From: Adiantum capillus-veneris
Taxonomy: Eukaryota; Streptophyta; Polypodiopsida; Polypodiales; Pteridaceae
Reading direction: 5' to 3'
Assembly (NCBI GenBank): GCA_014529385.2
Contig: CM043942.1
Coordinates: 33,399,969-33,463,968, forward strand
DNA length: 64,000 nt
Shown here one piece after another: positions 23,691 through 35,518 of this stretch (positions are counted from its first letter, which is position 1; each line of letters begins with the position of its first letter). A program made the position numbers and the translations under genes. A model generated the notes under the pieces. That model was not told the origin of the DNA, ran no database searches, and was given only the letters and a program-made list of their open reading frames with translations.

Positions 23691-25639
23691 TTTAGCTTCC
23701 ATGACGACCTTGTGTGATTAGGGTTAAGCTTCCATGAGAACCTTGTCCCATTAAAGAGAGAAAGATTTAGTCTCATTATGGTAATCAAGGTTAGGGTTTG
23801 CATGTCTCTTTACAATAGGAAGAATGTATGGTTATAATCCTCTCTTTCCAACTTTTAATATGGAAAGCTAAGCACCATAAGAAAAGAGTAGTTGTCTAAA
23901 CCCAATAGAAGTAGTTCAATTTTTGGTATTAAAGAGTATTTCTAAAGTTGTCAATCTCAAGTTTGTTTGCAAATACGGGATGGGGAGATAGGGGGTAACT
24001 TCGCAGAATTGACCTCCGTGTTGTTTTGAACCGAAAACTCTACAATCTTCCATGGAGATGTCCCATGGATGGCAAAGGATTGCAAAACCCTAGGAATCGA
24101 CAAAATGGGGATTGAACTTTAAAAAAGTTGGCATTTCCGAAGAGACATTAACCATCAAATGCATATGGCAAAAACTCGCTTGTATTTTCTAAATAAACTT
24201 GGTTGGTAGATCATTAATGAAAGTAGGAATTAAGGTTGATAAATGAATGAACGTGGAAATTACCAACTAGGAGTTAAAAAGGTATCTTGAGAGGTGATAG
24301 GGATAGCCCATTGCAAAACATAGATTTAACTAGGAGTTTTGAAGATTGTCTAGAAATGACCGGAAACCAAGATGGATCTTCTTGGGGTCAATTTGATTGA
24401 AAGTCCGGCCCATTGAGAGGATTCTCTTGGGGAACTTGACGGAGATTGGCCCTTTTCGGCTAGGGCAGCGTAACCGGCAAGTTGCTATACCTATGTCATT
24501 CATGCCCGAGGGATAAGGGATAAATGGGTTTGTTTTATTTTTGTCCGGTCAAGTGAAGTACCCGCGGTATCTTATTGGAAATTGGCCATAATCCGGGTAT
24601 GGTATGATGCCAATAGTTGGATGAGAAGGTCATACTCAGGGAGAATGATATGATTTTAATTAAGGAAATTTATTCGACTTGGTTTCTTAAAAAGGGACTG
24701 GAAAGGCTAATAATATAGGGGCTATCATGTGCATCTGTCACCAGATGGTGCTATACCTCTCGAAATAAAATACTTAGGAAGGAATGATTAAATTACTTGA
24801 TGAGCCTTTCCCAAACACTTACTTCTGGGAAATATTGTGAAGATGTTGCCATTTTGATGGCTTGTAACCGATTATCTTGGCCTGAATGGGGAGGTAAGAT
24901 GAATTGGTTGAAACTAAATGTGTTGCTTGATTAGCTAGGAAACTAGTTATAAGCTAATTATAGCAGATAAAGGAAAGGAAATTAATTAAAAGTTTCTAAA
25001 TAAAGATCTGGTGGGAACAACCAAATAAATTTCCTTGAACGAGGGTATGCAACAGATTGCATGCTGCTTGTTGTTTGATGATGTCTGATAGACTACTGTC
25101 TTCCTGATTTTGTAGTAGTTAAGTACTACCTCGAGAAGGGATTTTTCATGAAATGGTTCGGTGGGTGGGCGGATCCGGAGGGTCAGATGGCCAGATTTTG
25201 ATTTAAAAATTTTATGTTAAACACTAGGACTACATGGGATAAAAAATGGGTAATCGGGGACGAGCGAGACCAGGTAGGATTGCAAGATCCCTCTTCTTAG
25301 GGGAAAGTGATAACTGTCGTGCCTGCTTGTCAAGAAAAAGGGGTTATCGCCATGACCCAAGGGAGAACAAGAAAGCAAGAGCAGACCCTCAAGTTAAAGA
25401 TCAAGAGAATCAAGACTAAGGACCACGATTTTGGGTGCGGAAAGCTGTCAAGGACAGATTGATTATGAGGAGCATGATAAAATCATTGAATGAAGGGATG
25501 TACTTCCTTGGGTTGGCAGTCGATGTCGGTCCCAAGTGGGAGGGATACCTGCAGATAGATCTATGTCATTCCCTTGAACGGTCTGGAGGACTGAGGAAGG
25601 TGAGTAGGGTCAAGTCTAGGTATGGCCCTCACACACAAA

Positions 25640-26185
25640 CAAGTCTTGGGCTGATGTATATGGTAGCAATGTGGTTTCTAATTCCTCACTCATGCAAGAT
25701 ATGGCTCAAACAAAGAATGTTGAGAATGTGGCTATGGAGGAGTTGAAGGAACGGGAGCGACATTCCAAGAACAGTGTTATTCGTGAAATTCCCAAAGAGA
25801 AGCTAGAGACACCTCCTTCTCTTGCCATTGTTATTGAAGATTTCTTCAAAACCCACTTTGGCATGTCCGCAGTTACGGTTTATGGAGCACATAGAGTGGG
25901 GAAGCAAGGAGCTCCTCGCTCGGGAGAACGGCCAATTGTATGCACCATGCCGGATGAGACCAAGCGAAAGATTATTATTGATAATAGTTGGATCTATTTG
26001 AGAGATACAAAATGTTTTGTATGTAAAGATCGCACTATTAAGCAACAAAATATGCGTCACCAAGGAGGAGGCAAGTCCCTTGAGCAAATAGGGATGTGTG
26101 ACCTATGAGACCGAGTTACAATTGAAAATATGCTTTTGGAATTGTAATGGATACCCACGGAGTGTCTGTCATGTTTTGAAAATAC
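25640..26185 (+). pseudogene. LINE ORF1 fragment
   Basis: Similar to 27400-27980 in both DNA and protein: E-L-K-E-R-E-R-H-S-K-N, F-F-K-T-H-F-G-M-S, Y-G-A-H-R-V-G-K-Q and R-P-I-V-C-T-M-P. This is the C-terminal nucleic-acid-binding part of a LINE ORF1 (L1-type). The open part is 25671-26108. It is cut off on both sides; at about 26185 it changes into unrelated sequence just after the expected ORF2 start. Confidence 0.75.
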
Positions 26186-26419
26186 TTTATTTTAAATTTT
26201 GAAATTTAAACATATACCATGCAAGGACCGACGTTGGTCTCCCTGATCAAGTGGCTTGTAAACAGCTTGTAAAAAATATCTTGCAAGCCTCCTCTATCAT
26301 ACTTTACATGTTCTAGTGTTAAATCTAGCACACCTCAAGCCTTCCTCCCTATCCTTCTCTTTACCCTTTTCCTTGCTCTTCTCTTTGCCCTTCCTCTTTC
26401 TTATGTTTCGGAGCTTTTG
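26186..26419. other. Spacer with repeat shared with 13.28 kb
   Basis: 26187-26258 resembles 13278-13350 (GTTTTGAAA...ATATACCATGCA). The rest is pyrimidine-rich (CCTTCCTCCC...) and leads into the LINE leader. No gene is seen. Confidence 0.5.
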
Positions 26420-26648
26420 TTAACATGAGTGGCCTTCTTGGAGTATGCAACTTTGATGGTGTTCTTTGTGCGTGATATTCTTCTCTCTGAGTAGAGATTT
26501 CAAGCGAGCTTTTGGAGCAAGTTTCTCTCGCTCTCTATGCATCTAAACATACTTCTATTGTTTTCAACATCCTTTTCTCTATTTATCTTTGTCTGTTTCA
26601 ACCTGGCTTTTTATCACTCTTTTTTTTATCTCCATAATCTACTCTCTT

Positions 26649-26651
<3 letters not shown>

Positions 26652-26730
<79 letters not shown>
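26652..26730. repeat. (CT)n microsatellite in LINE leader, copy 2
   Basis: About 39 CT units at the same position relative to the leader as 11507-11680. Confidence 0.98.
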
Positions 26731-26731
<1 letters not shown>

Positions 26732-26970
26732 TTTCAACAAAAAATGCAACCGTTTTTTGACCTAGCAGATAGCAAGTCTCTCTTTTGATCATAGCTTCTT
26801 TCTCTAAACTCCAATTTGGGTGATCTATAGCCTCAATTGAAGAGCACGACGCCCTCTACGCACTGATGTAAAGACATAAATTTTTAGAGTTATGGAAAGC
26901 ATTTTTGTAGCAGCATTTCTAAAGTGAAAAAGTTTAAGAAAGTTGACTCTCATCTCTTATTTTATATATA

Positions 26971-27919
26971 ATGTCTTCCGGCACTCACAAGGGTTCTTCT
27001 TCTTCAAGAAGGTCCACGGCCATTGTGGAAAATGATCCAAAATCTCCTAAGTGTGGAGACAGCAACGCAACCACCCAACCAATGACATCGAAACCATGAT
27101 CATGGTATACTTGGTATTGTTGCAAGAGACCGTAAACAAACAAGGCAAAGACTTATGGGCACTTGCAATGGAGAATGGCATACTAAGGGTACTTGTGGTT
27201 GAGAATTAGAATCTCAACAGGACACTTGAGATGCAAACAACACGTTTGATGCAACTTGAAGAGGAAGCCAAGGAATGTAAATGCTCTCTTGTGGACTTGG
27301 AAGCTTTGAAGGAGCGCATGAGCAAAGTAGAGCATGACCATGTATTGAAAGAGAAGAATTTGACACCATGAGCCGGGATGTATGCAACATGAAAAATGTA
27401 CGTACAAAAAAGTCTTGGGATGATATATGTGGTAACAATGTGGTTCCTAATTCATCACTCATGCAAGCTATGGTTCAAACAAAGAATGTTGAGAATGTGG
27501 ATGTGGAGGAGTTGAAGGAAAGGGAATGACATTCCAAAAACATTGTTATTCGTGGAATTCCCGCAGAGAAGTTAGAGACACCTCATTCTCTCGCCATTGT
27601 TATCAAAGATTTCTTCAAAACCCACTTTGGCATGTCCAGAGTTATAGTCTATGGAGCACATAGAGTGGGGAAGCAAGGAGCTCCTCGCTCGGGAGACCGT
27701 CCAATTGTATGCACCATGCCGGATGATATCAAACAAAATATTATCCTTGATAATAGTTGGATCTATTTGAGGGGTACAAAATATTTTGTATGTGAATATC
27801 GCACTATTAAGCAACAAAATATGTGTCGCAAGGCATATGAGGAAATGAATAAGAAAAACAAGGAGATCTCTCACGAAGAAAATGTGCCCAAGGAGGAGGC
27901 AAGTCTATCAAGCAAATAG
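26971..27919 (+). pseudogene. LINE ORF1, frameshifted
   Basis: Starts near ATG 26971 (M-S-S-G-T-H-K-G-S-S-S-S). After a frameshift near 27100 come helical segments (L-E-E-E-A-K-E-C-K-C-S-L-V-D-L-E) suited to a coiled coil. From about 27500 comes the RNA-binding domain: H-S-K-N-I-V-I-R-G-I-P, Y-G-A-H-R-V-G-K-Q-G-A-P-R and I-L-D-N-S-W-I-Y-L. The stop is at 27917-27919. The last part, 27632-27919, is open. It would package LINE RNA. ORF2 follows after about 40 nt. Confidence 0.75.
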
Positions 27920-27959
27920 GGATGTGTGACCTATGAGACCGACTTATGATTGAAAATAT

Positions 27960-29047
27960 GCTTTTTGGAATTGTAATGCATACCTATGGAGTGCAAGGGT
28001 TGGCATTGATGAACTAACAAGCAAAGCCAATGTTGTACTTCTTTCTTGTTGAACCTTGGGAGCATGATACACAAAGGATTAATGCCTTGGAGGATTACAA
28101 TGTACATACATTCATTGATGTGGTCAAAGAATCTCAAGCAACAAAGAGGGCAAGGAGGTAGCATGTATTAAGAAAGGATTGGAAGATTTTATATCAATTG
28201 TGAAAAATGACAAGTACAAACGTTATGTATGGCTGAAAATTATGACACCAAAAAGACTCGGGGGGGTTCACCGTTCAGTATCCCCTATATAACGTGCGTT
28301 CTTGAGGTATTAAAAACACCCCTTTTTTAACATGTTTGAATGAATAAAATGACCCCTTATTTTGTCTCTGTTAAATTGCCTAAATTTATTGAATTTTAAA
28401 ACCCCTTCTTTTGAAGTCACGTTATACATTAACATGATTACATAGTGCACCCCCAAGCAAAAAGAGCACCCATTTCTGTAGTCGGTTGCTACATTCCTCA
28501 TCATGATTCCCTCTTTTATGCTTTCATAGATACAGATCAGTCGTTTTTTGGTTTAGAAGAGGACATTGCTTATCTCAAAGGCAAAGGTGATGTTATTGTA
28601 TTTGGAGATATGAATGCTCACACAAAAACATTACAACATGATACTCAACAATTTGATATGCCATACATTTCATGGGATTTGGAGGAATTTCACTTGTATG
28701 ATCGTACTTCAATGGATAAGAAAGAGCTAGATCACTATGGAAAGTTACTTCTACACATATGTAATAGCATGGGTATACTCATTGCCAATGGCGTATCTTT
28801 ATGGAGTGGAACCAATGGATTTACATGTAGAAAACATAATGGGGACAGTGTGATTGACTATATGCTACTCTTCAAAGCCATCATGTATTGCATAAAGAGT
28901 TTTACGTTTGGCCGATGGACCCCGGAATCCAACCATCGGACCTTATGTATTGACCTTTCATGTGGAGAAGCAACTAAACATGACAATCTCAGTCAAAGGG
29001 AAGAGAAATTATCACTATGTATGGATTTCAGAGACGGGCACCAATAA
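27960..29047 (+). pseudogene. LINE ORF2 endonuclease (EEP/APE type), split by a MITE
   Basis: Begins with W-N-C-N-A-Y, the usual start of plant LINE ORF2 endonucleases, and V-V-L-L-S. Stops and frameshifts occur near 28045-28160. After the MITE (28257-28457) an open frame continues to 29047 with V-V-G-C-Y-I-P, G-D-M-N-A-H-T, S-V-I-D-Y-M and S-N-H-R-T, the conserved phosphoesterase motifs (the last in place of the usual S-D-H). The enzyme would nick target DNA for target-primed reverse transcription. Confidence 0.85.
28257..28457. mobile_element. 201-bp MITE with 8-bp target duplication
   Basis: Flanked by perfect CAAAAAGA repeats at 28249-28256 and 28458-28465. Ends are imperfect inverted repeats: CTCGGGGGGGTTCAC on the left and the complement of CTTGGGGGTGCAC on the right. 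Internally AT-rich, with several CCCCT blocks and no coding capacity. Removing it and one repeat restores the endonuclease frame. An 8-bp duplication is typical of hAT elements. Confidence 0.92.
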
Positions 29048-31354
29048 CAATTAAATCATTGAGCAAAAGTTATGGATGACAAAGCTTCAATATGATGCAC
29101 CATTGAAAAGTAAATGGGAAGCTTTCAAGAAAGTTTTTTGTTCTTGTGCCGAAGAATGCTTTGCCACATAAAGCATCTCCATGGTATCAACAAAGATAGA
29201 TCATGCAAAAGGTGGTTTGATAAAGAATGTCAAGATGCTCAAAAGTCCTTGATAAAGCTTGATGAAACTATGGATCAAGACAACTATCAAACTCATTTGC
29301 ATACATACAAGGCATTGATTCAAAAGAAGGAGAAAAGATGGGAAGTAAAGCAACAACTTTGTCAAGTCCAAGAAAAGGCACATTCATGTGGAAAATTTTG
29401 GAGAAACTTGAGGGACAAGCGGGTTGAGAATTTTGGTAACTTAAGTCTTGTGGATATTTACATACATTGTAGGCAATTATATGAGCAAGCAAATACTAAA
29501 AAAATACCATTTTATGGTTCACTTCCATGTATGCCCTCTTTTTTTACTATTGAGAATATATGCGGTGGGCTTGAAAAGTTGGCCACTCGCAAAGTGGGAG
29601 ATCTTCAAGGTATCAAGCCGGAGATGATCAAATGGATGGGAGATTTTACCCATAAGTGGATATGTGATATGTTCAACCTTGCACTTCAACATGGTATGCC
29701 TTATGATTGGAGTACTAATTGGGTTAAGCCTTTGCATAAAGGAGGGGATGTCAAGAATGTAAACAACTACCGGACTATAATGATTGGGTCTCTTATGGCA
29801 AAGTTGTTTGGGTGTTTGGGTGCATAATGGAGATGAAATTGAGTGATTGGGTTGAGAAGAATGACAAGCGTGCAAAAGGACAAGCGAATTTTTGTCGATG
29901 CCATACCACCATTGATCATCTTGTCACTCTTCGTGTTCTCATATGGAGGAAAATCGGTTGAAAGGCAAGCGATTGTATTGTTGTTTTGTGGACTTTAAGA
30001 AAGCCTTTGATATGATTCCATGTAACAATTTGTGGATAAAGATGGAAGAACTCCAAGTGCCAAGTGAGTTTATGCTTGAGGTTTCACGGTTTCTCAAATC
30101 TATGAGAAGGTGATTTGTCAATTGCGCATGGGAAGAGAAGTTTCAAAAGAAATTGTAGGCACTATTGGGGTTAAACAAGGATGTCCGTTGTCACCAACTC
30201 TCTTTGATCTATGCATCGATCAACCGAAACAAATGGTACTTGACTTTATGCAAGAAGAAGGCATTGCAGAGGTCACTATTTGCAAGGCGGTAGTCATGCT
30301 TTTGTTGTAGGCGGATGATGTAGTGCTTCTAGTACACACTTTAGAAGATGCACAAAAGCTTATGGTTGTCCTTGAGAACTTTTTCTTGCATAGTGGGCTG
30401 ATTGTGAATGAATCCAAAACAAAGGTTATGCTTGTGAAAATCAATCATAAGGAGAATGCATGCATTGTGTACAACAATGAGACACTTGAAGTTGTTGATT
30501 TAAGTACCTTGGCCTTGAGGTTCCATCCAATCACAAGTGGTATGAATGTGCTATGCATCATTTGGAAGCGGGAAAGAGAGAATATTATGCATTTGAGAAC
30601 ATGTGTAATGTGAGAAATATTAAGTGTTGGATTCTCAAGAAGTATCTTCTTGATGCATTGCTGACACCGGTTCTTCTTTATGGAGTTAAAGTGTGGGGCG
30701 GGAGCATCTCAAAGTCTACTTGGAAAGAGTTTGAGAGTGTCCAAAAGGGTTTTCTTACAAACTTTATCCAAGTTAAGACACAAACACCATATATGCTCCT
30801 ACTTCTTGAGTCGGCAAGTGAGGTTATGGGCATGGAAAGGGTTGTGGAGTACATGATAAAGGTGCGTCAAAACCCCTCACATCGACTCCCTACAATTGCA
30901 TGGGAAGCAAGCAAAAAAGTTCAAAAGACGCATAAAAGAAGATCTTGAGCACGGGATGGATGCAAGACGTAAATAAGTGGTTGGGAGATGGGATGCATTA
31001 CACTTGCTACATGATGCTTCAATTGACTCCCAAGGGAATTAAGCTTTTCTACAACGCCAATGTATTACGGCTTGGGAGAAATCCGGTGGGTCACGCTTCA
31101 TATATTACACCACCCATATTGCCTCCAACTACAAAACCATGTTCTTCGTTGAAAGAGGAAACCGTACTCACACTTACATGCTTGAGCCTATCCCCTTATT
31201 GGTGATATGCACTATTGCAGTCATTTGGCTTAGCTCCCATTTCCTTCGATGCAAGACAGGGCATTGGGGCAATGGAGAAGAGTCAAATAGACTGTGCACA
31301 TTATGCTCACACAAGTTCAAGAGTCTGAGTACCACACAATACGTGAGATTTTAA
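29048..31354 (+). pseudogene. LINE ORF2 reverse transcriptase and C-terminal region
   Basis: Frames 29114-29827, about 29890-30310 and 30323-31354. RT motifs in order: W-V-K-P-L-H-K-G-G-D-V-K-N-V-N-N-Y-R, V-D-F-K-K-A-F-D-M-I (motif A), G-V-K-Q-G-C-P-L-S-P-T-L-F (motif B), then the catalytic motif, which reads stop-A-D-D-V-V-L-L because the expected Tyr codon is TAG at 30307-30309. Downstream is the thumb region (L-L-Y-G-V-K-V-W-G) and near 31260-31340 a C-T-L-C/H-rich end like zf-RVT. Stops and frameshifts occur throughout. Confidence 0.9.
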
Positions 31355-32155
31355 TTAATGAAATTCTTTTAGTGCTAAGGAATAATTTGTTTTGTCATAA
31401 AAATTTACAATCTATGTATATACTTCAAGCTTAAATGAACACAAAAATCCAACAATCACCATAATCATTCCATTGAATTACACAAAACATGACATTTTCA
31501 TAAAATCATGGTATATACAAGAGTTGATACAATCCTTGACTCATACTATGTACAAGATGGTAACACGCCTATACAAAAATCTCATGAACTACTGGTGGGT
31601 CAGACAGGGGATCAACAAATATATCATCTTTTGGTCCTCTAAACTTGGGGACTACCCTCATGGGTCTGATCCTTCCTGGGTATATAACTTTAGCTACCTG
31701 CTCAAATACCCACTGGTTCTAAACACCTCTACGCTAGCTATAGTAAGGGCTTGATCCTGATCTTTAGTCCTACTAAAAAAGTAGACTTCGATCATTCGAA
31801 ATGTTTCGGCCCATTTGAGTCTCTTCAAGTTTAATGTCAGGCCCTCTATCTGTCCCGTATCAATAAGGAAAATCCCACCAAACTTTGACCAGCTGATTCC
31901 CCATGTAGGAGGAGGAGAAAACATCTCGTCTAGTAATTGCATGATGCTCTTGCAAAATAGAAATATTTTGGATTTGCAAGCAGCCTCAAACATGACATTG
32001 AAGATCATAAACTTCTGGTAGGCCTGGCGGACATTTTCTTGTATTGATAGGGAACTTCTCATTTCAAAATATACTACAAGTATAATTGCAAAATTACCTA
32101 TTAAACCCTCATATTGTTTACCTTTCTCCCTAGGTTCAAGTACTTACTAACTCAT
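31355..32155 (-). pseudogene. Internal start of long-LTR element, unrecognised ORF
   Basis: Minus-strand frame 32062-31694, continued with a frameshift to about 31560 (V-A-K-V-I-Y-P-G-R-I-R-P-M-R-V-V-P-K-F). It lies directly downstream of a PBS and LTR, so it should be gag or its leader. I see no capsid or knuckle motif and do not recognise it. The element is cut off near the LINE 3' end at about 31354. Confidence 0.4.
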
Positions 32156-32167
32156 GCTCTGATACCA
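32156..32167 (-). promoter_or_regulatory. Primer-binding site, tRNA-Met (long-LTR element)
   Basis: The plus strand GCTCTGATACCA is the complement of TGGTATCAGAGC. It lies two bases from the LTR edge at 32170 and so defines a minus-strand element. Confidence 0.93.
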
Positions 32168-33108
32168 CTTGTGAGGTTCCCAACCCGCCTATACCAAGAT
32201 CGGGATGGGGTCCTTGACAGATCTCTAGGTCTAATAAAAATCAGAGTCTCTAAACAACAAAAATCTAGGGAATAGACCTTTACCATTGACAATGGCTTGG
32301 GTCTATAGCCCTAGACGAAGACCTAGTCCTGTCTCGCAGCAGAACGGGACAACCTTTTAAAAGTACAAAACTATTTCGACCCTATAACTTTCACAATTTG
32401 GGCTAAGTGTCCTCAACCAACGCTTTTTTTCCGCTAACATATGTGAGGGCACATCCACTGGTGGACTCCTCTTTCAAGTGGAGAAGTTTCCTAAACGTTT
32501 TTTGTGCACGGAAATGGATAGTTACCTGACTAATCAGGTCCATCCGTCCATGATTGACAACCTTAGTCAATTCCCACTTACCACCCCTGCACTCACATAT
32601 AATACTTTGTTATTTGATTACTACCACGTTCTTATCACAATTAAAATAATCATTCCTTTTATCTTTCATAACAGTAATTCATTAAAACAACCCTTAAAAG
32701 CAGTATTGAAAATATTCTTTTACAAACAAACATCTTTAGACTTAAGACAAGGTACTGTCAATCTAAAGTATCTCTGACCAGTACTGGCTTGTCTCAAGAA
32801 CACCTATATAGGGGTGAAAAACGGCACCCATTCCTTATTTATAAAAACCGGGGTGAAAAAGACATCACCCAAAGTCCGGGCGCCCATATGCCAAACTAGT
32901 TGCCCATACAACCGGGCGGTTCCCCTAGGATAAAAACGATATCCTAAGTAGTATCCAAAAACATACACATGTACGGGGTAAATACTCCACGTACACGGAG
33001 GTAACCGAATCATCCATGGCTAACTCGCCATCATTACTCATCACCTGGAGTAAAAATATTCCAAGGAATCAGAGGTGTCTTAAGACAAGCTGTCTTAAGG
33101 ATGATCAA

Positions 33109-33354
33109 TCATTCTTTCCTAGGTCAACCAGTCTTAGCCAAAACAATTCTTGCCTAGTTACAAACAATGCTCATTGGTTTCTTGGTAGTTACCTTCTGTT
33201 TTTGGCCAATTATTCCTTTTGTGATGCTTACTCATTCTTTCCTAGGTCAACCAGTCTTAGCCAAAACAATTCTTGCCTAGTTACAAACAATGCTCATTGG
33301 TTTCTTGGTAGTTACCTTCTGTTTTTGGCCAATTATTCCTTTTGTGATGCTTAC
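33109..33354. repeat. Perfect 123-bp tandem duplication
   Basis: Two copies, the second starting 123 bp after the first (CATTCTTTCC at 33110 and 33233). I see no difference between them. 123 is divisible by three, which is why a frame crosses both. Confidence 0.95.
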
Positions 33355-33468
33355 TCACTCCTTAAGTATGCAATGTTAACTTATAAAGAACTTAAACTAT
33401 TTAAAAACCTAATTGAATAAATGAAAACCCATCTAGGACTGATCATCCCTCTGCTGCTGCGCTGGCGC

Positions 33469-33594
33469 CTAAAGACTCTTCTCCGTAGGCCTACTACTAG
33501 GCCCAGCCCCATGGTCATGGGATGTCCTAGCCCTCTTGTGAGTTGTATTGTCCTCATCGGACAGAGCATTTTCCCGAGTCCTCTTTGGATCCAT
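33469..33594 (-). CDS. Small basic ORF in long LTR (41 aa)
   Basis: ATG at 33594, TAG at 33469-33471. The product is basic with M-D-P-K-R-T-R near the start and K-R-A-R-T-S-H-D-H-G-A-G-P-S in the middle. The solo LTR at 38087-40945 has a counterpart at 39312 with K-R-T-R and H-D-H-E-A-G-T-S in the same order. The two LTRs are strongly diverged elsewhere, so this conservation suggests translation. Basic clusters resemble nuclear-localisation signals. Function unknown; it could be a leader peptide or a first exon. Confidence 0.4.
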   Translation of the reverse strand: MDPKRTRENALSDEDNTTHKRARTSHDHGAGPSSRPTEKSL

Positions 33595-33799
33595 TGTGGT
33601 AGCCTTATAAAAGGATACTTAATCGATTAGAGAATTAATAGAATAATCAATCTTATTTTTGTTATCCCAAAAATAGGGATTTTTGGACTAAGAAAATATC
33701 TTCGATAAATATCTGGGTGAGATATTTTTTCATTAACTTCTTAGTGGTATTATTGTGCTCCCATAATTATCCTCTAATTATTGGAGCTATTTTACTAAT

Positions 33800-35250
33800 T
33801 TCCTTATTTAATTTCTCTTTAAAAATGTCCTAATTTCGCTTTAGTAATTTATGAATTACTTATTTGCTTGTAGGATATTTATCCTAGGTGTATTTTGATG
33901 TTTTATAACCCTAGTAATTATCTTGCTAATTTATGAAGTGATTTACTAATTTCCCTTCTCAATTTATAGTCAAAATTAGACAATATTAGCTAAGCTAATT
34001 ATCTAAACAAATTATTTGTACTGAAGGTAATTATCTCAACTTTCTAATGCTGTTTTCCATATCTAGTAATTAATATGTAATTATATACTTTAATTTGTTA
34101 ATTTTCCTTTTCAATTCATAGTCAAAATCAAAAAAGATTTGCTTGGGTAATTAGCTAAACTAATGATGTATGCTTAAGATAATTATCATGACTTTCTAAT
34201 GCCACTTTCCATCTCTGGTAATTGCTATGTAATTATATAATCTAATTTGCTAATTTTTCTTTTTAATTTATAGCCAAAATCAGACAATATTAGCTAAGGT
34301 AATCAGCTAAACTAATTATATGTGCTTAAGATAATTATGTCAACTTTCTAATGCTATTTTCTATCCCTGGTAATTACTTTGTTATTTTATAAATCAATAA
34401 GCTAATTTTTCTTCTCAATTTATAGTCAAAAACAGACAATATTATCCTAATTAATAAGCTAAACTATTTTTTGTGCATGGCCTAATTATCCTAGCTTTGT
34501 AATAGTTCTTTTTAGCTTTGATAATTACTGTATAATTTTAAAGGTAATTTAGCTAATTTCCATCTTTAATTTATGCTTAAAAACAAACAGTTTTAGCCCA
34601 ATTAATTAGCTATATTAAGTTTTTGTGCATGGTCAAATTATCTCGGCTTTCTAAAAGTGTTTTTTAGCTTTGATAATCACTATATAATTATCTAAGTAAT
34701 TTAGCTAATTTCCCCCTTTAATTTATGCTTAAAAATAGACAATTTTAGCCTAATTAATTGGCTAAAATAATTTTCTATGCATAAACTAACTATCTTGGAT
34801 TCTTAACAATTTTTTTTGGCTCTCAAAATTACTATATAATTATCTAAGTAATTTAGCTAATTTCCCCCCTTCAAACTATGCTGAAAAATAAACAATCCTA
34901 GTCTAATTAAGTAGCTAAACTAATTTTTTGTGCATGACCTAATTATTCCAACTTCCTAATAGTGTTTTCTAGCTTCAATAATTATTGTGTAATTATCTAA
35001 GTGTGTTACCTAATTTTCCCTTTATTTTAGGATTAAAAACAATTAATTTCTACCTAATTAATAGGTAGATTACTCAAAAAAATTAAGATCTAATTTTCTT
35101 GGCTTCTACACAATATAACCAAGCTCTAAAAATTATACTATAATTATTTAGGCTTAAAAACTATTTTTCTTCAAGAATCAATCTAAAATTAATCATTTTC
35201 AGCTTAATATGCGGTAATTAATTAATTAGATTACTGATCAAGCTTAAGAA
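33800..35250 (-). repeat. Diverged AT-rich tandem array, period about 150 bp
   Basis: A block of the type (A/G)C/T-TAAAAA-(A/C)AGACAATTTTAGC recurs at about 33970, 34121, 34281, 34425, 34577, 34727, 34880, 35030 and 35170. Spacing is 140-160 bp. Each unit also has TTAGCTAATTT and TAATTA-TCTAAG blocks. No coding capacity. It occupies about the same relative LTR position as the 159-bp array at 22585. Confidence 0.75.
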
Positions 35251-35495
35251 ATTAGTGATCAGTAGTCTAATGATAATTTAAAGAGTACTTAATAATAGAG
35301 AATGCTTAATCTTCTTAATTAATAGTTTAATTAGAAAAATTAGTCAAACTTAAGCTATTTTCTTAATTAACCAAAATTAGACTAATTACCTTGATTAATT
35401 ACAAAGAGTATTTTCTCTCTAAGTAATTTTTGAGAGTTGTTCTCTTATACGCAAGAGAAATCTGCCAGGACTCCAAGTCTGAGTTCAATTGTGAA

Positions 35496-35518
35496 GGGGG
35501 GGGGGGGGGGGTTATAGA
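35496..35518 (-). promoter_or_regulatory. TATA-like box next to 16-base C run
   Basis: In element orientation ATCTATAACC followed by 16 C. It is about 480 bp from the LTR start, matching the TATA position (about 490 bp) of the LTR at 21752. Confidence 0.45.

Larger units (their letters stand above)
21752..25633 (+). repeat. Gypsy 3' LTR, about 3.9 kb
   Basis: Starts TGTAAGGTCTC after a purine tract and probably ends GGCCCTCACA at 25633. The same terminal pattern (TGTAAGGT... / ...CCTCACA) bounds the LTR at 32170-35995 and the solo LTR at 38087-40945. It contains a CCAAT array, a TATA box and a 159-bp tandem array. 23700-25600 has no gene or repeat I recognise. The end coordinate is inferred by comparison with the other LTRs. 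Confidence 0.6.
26420..31354 (+). mobile_element. LINE (L1-like), nearly full length
   Basis: Contains a leader with (CT)n (26420-26970), ORF1 (26971-27919), and ORF2 with endonuclease, RT and C-terminal Cys-rich end (27960-31354), all on the plus strand. A 201-bp MITE interrupts the endonuclease. Multiple stops and frameshifts show it is old. No poly(A) tail is visible at the 3' end, so the 3' limit is approximate. Confidence 0.85.

Noticed and set aside
25352-25465. Small basic ORF (M-T-Q-G-R-T-R) in the LTR at 21752 as a third copy of the LTR ORF
   Set aside because: It lacks the H-D-H-x-A-G-x-S part and lies about 280 bp from the LTR end rather than 1.2-1.4 kb.
28445-29047. Endonuclease ORF as an independent gene starting at 28445
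   Set aside because: Its start lies in the end of a MITE. The frame continues that upstream of the insertion, so it is the middle of LINE ORF2.
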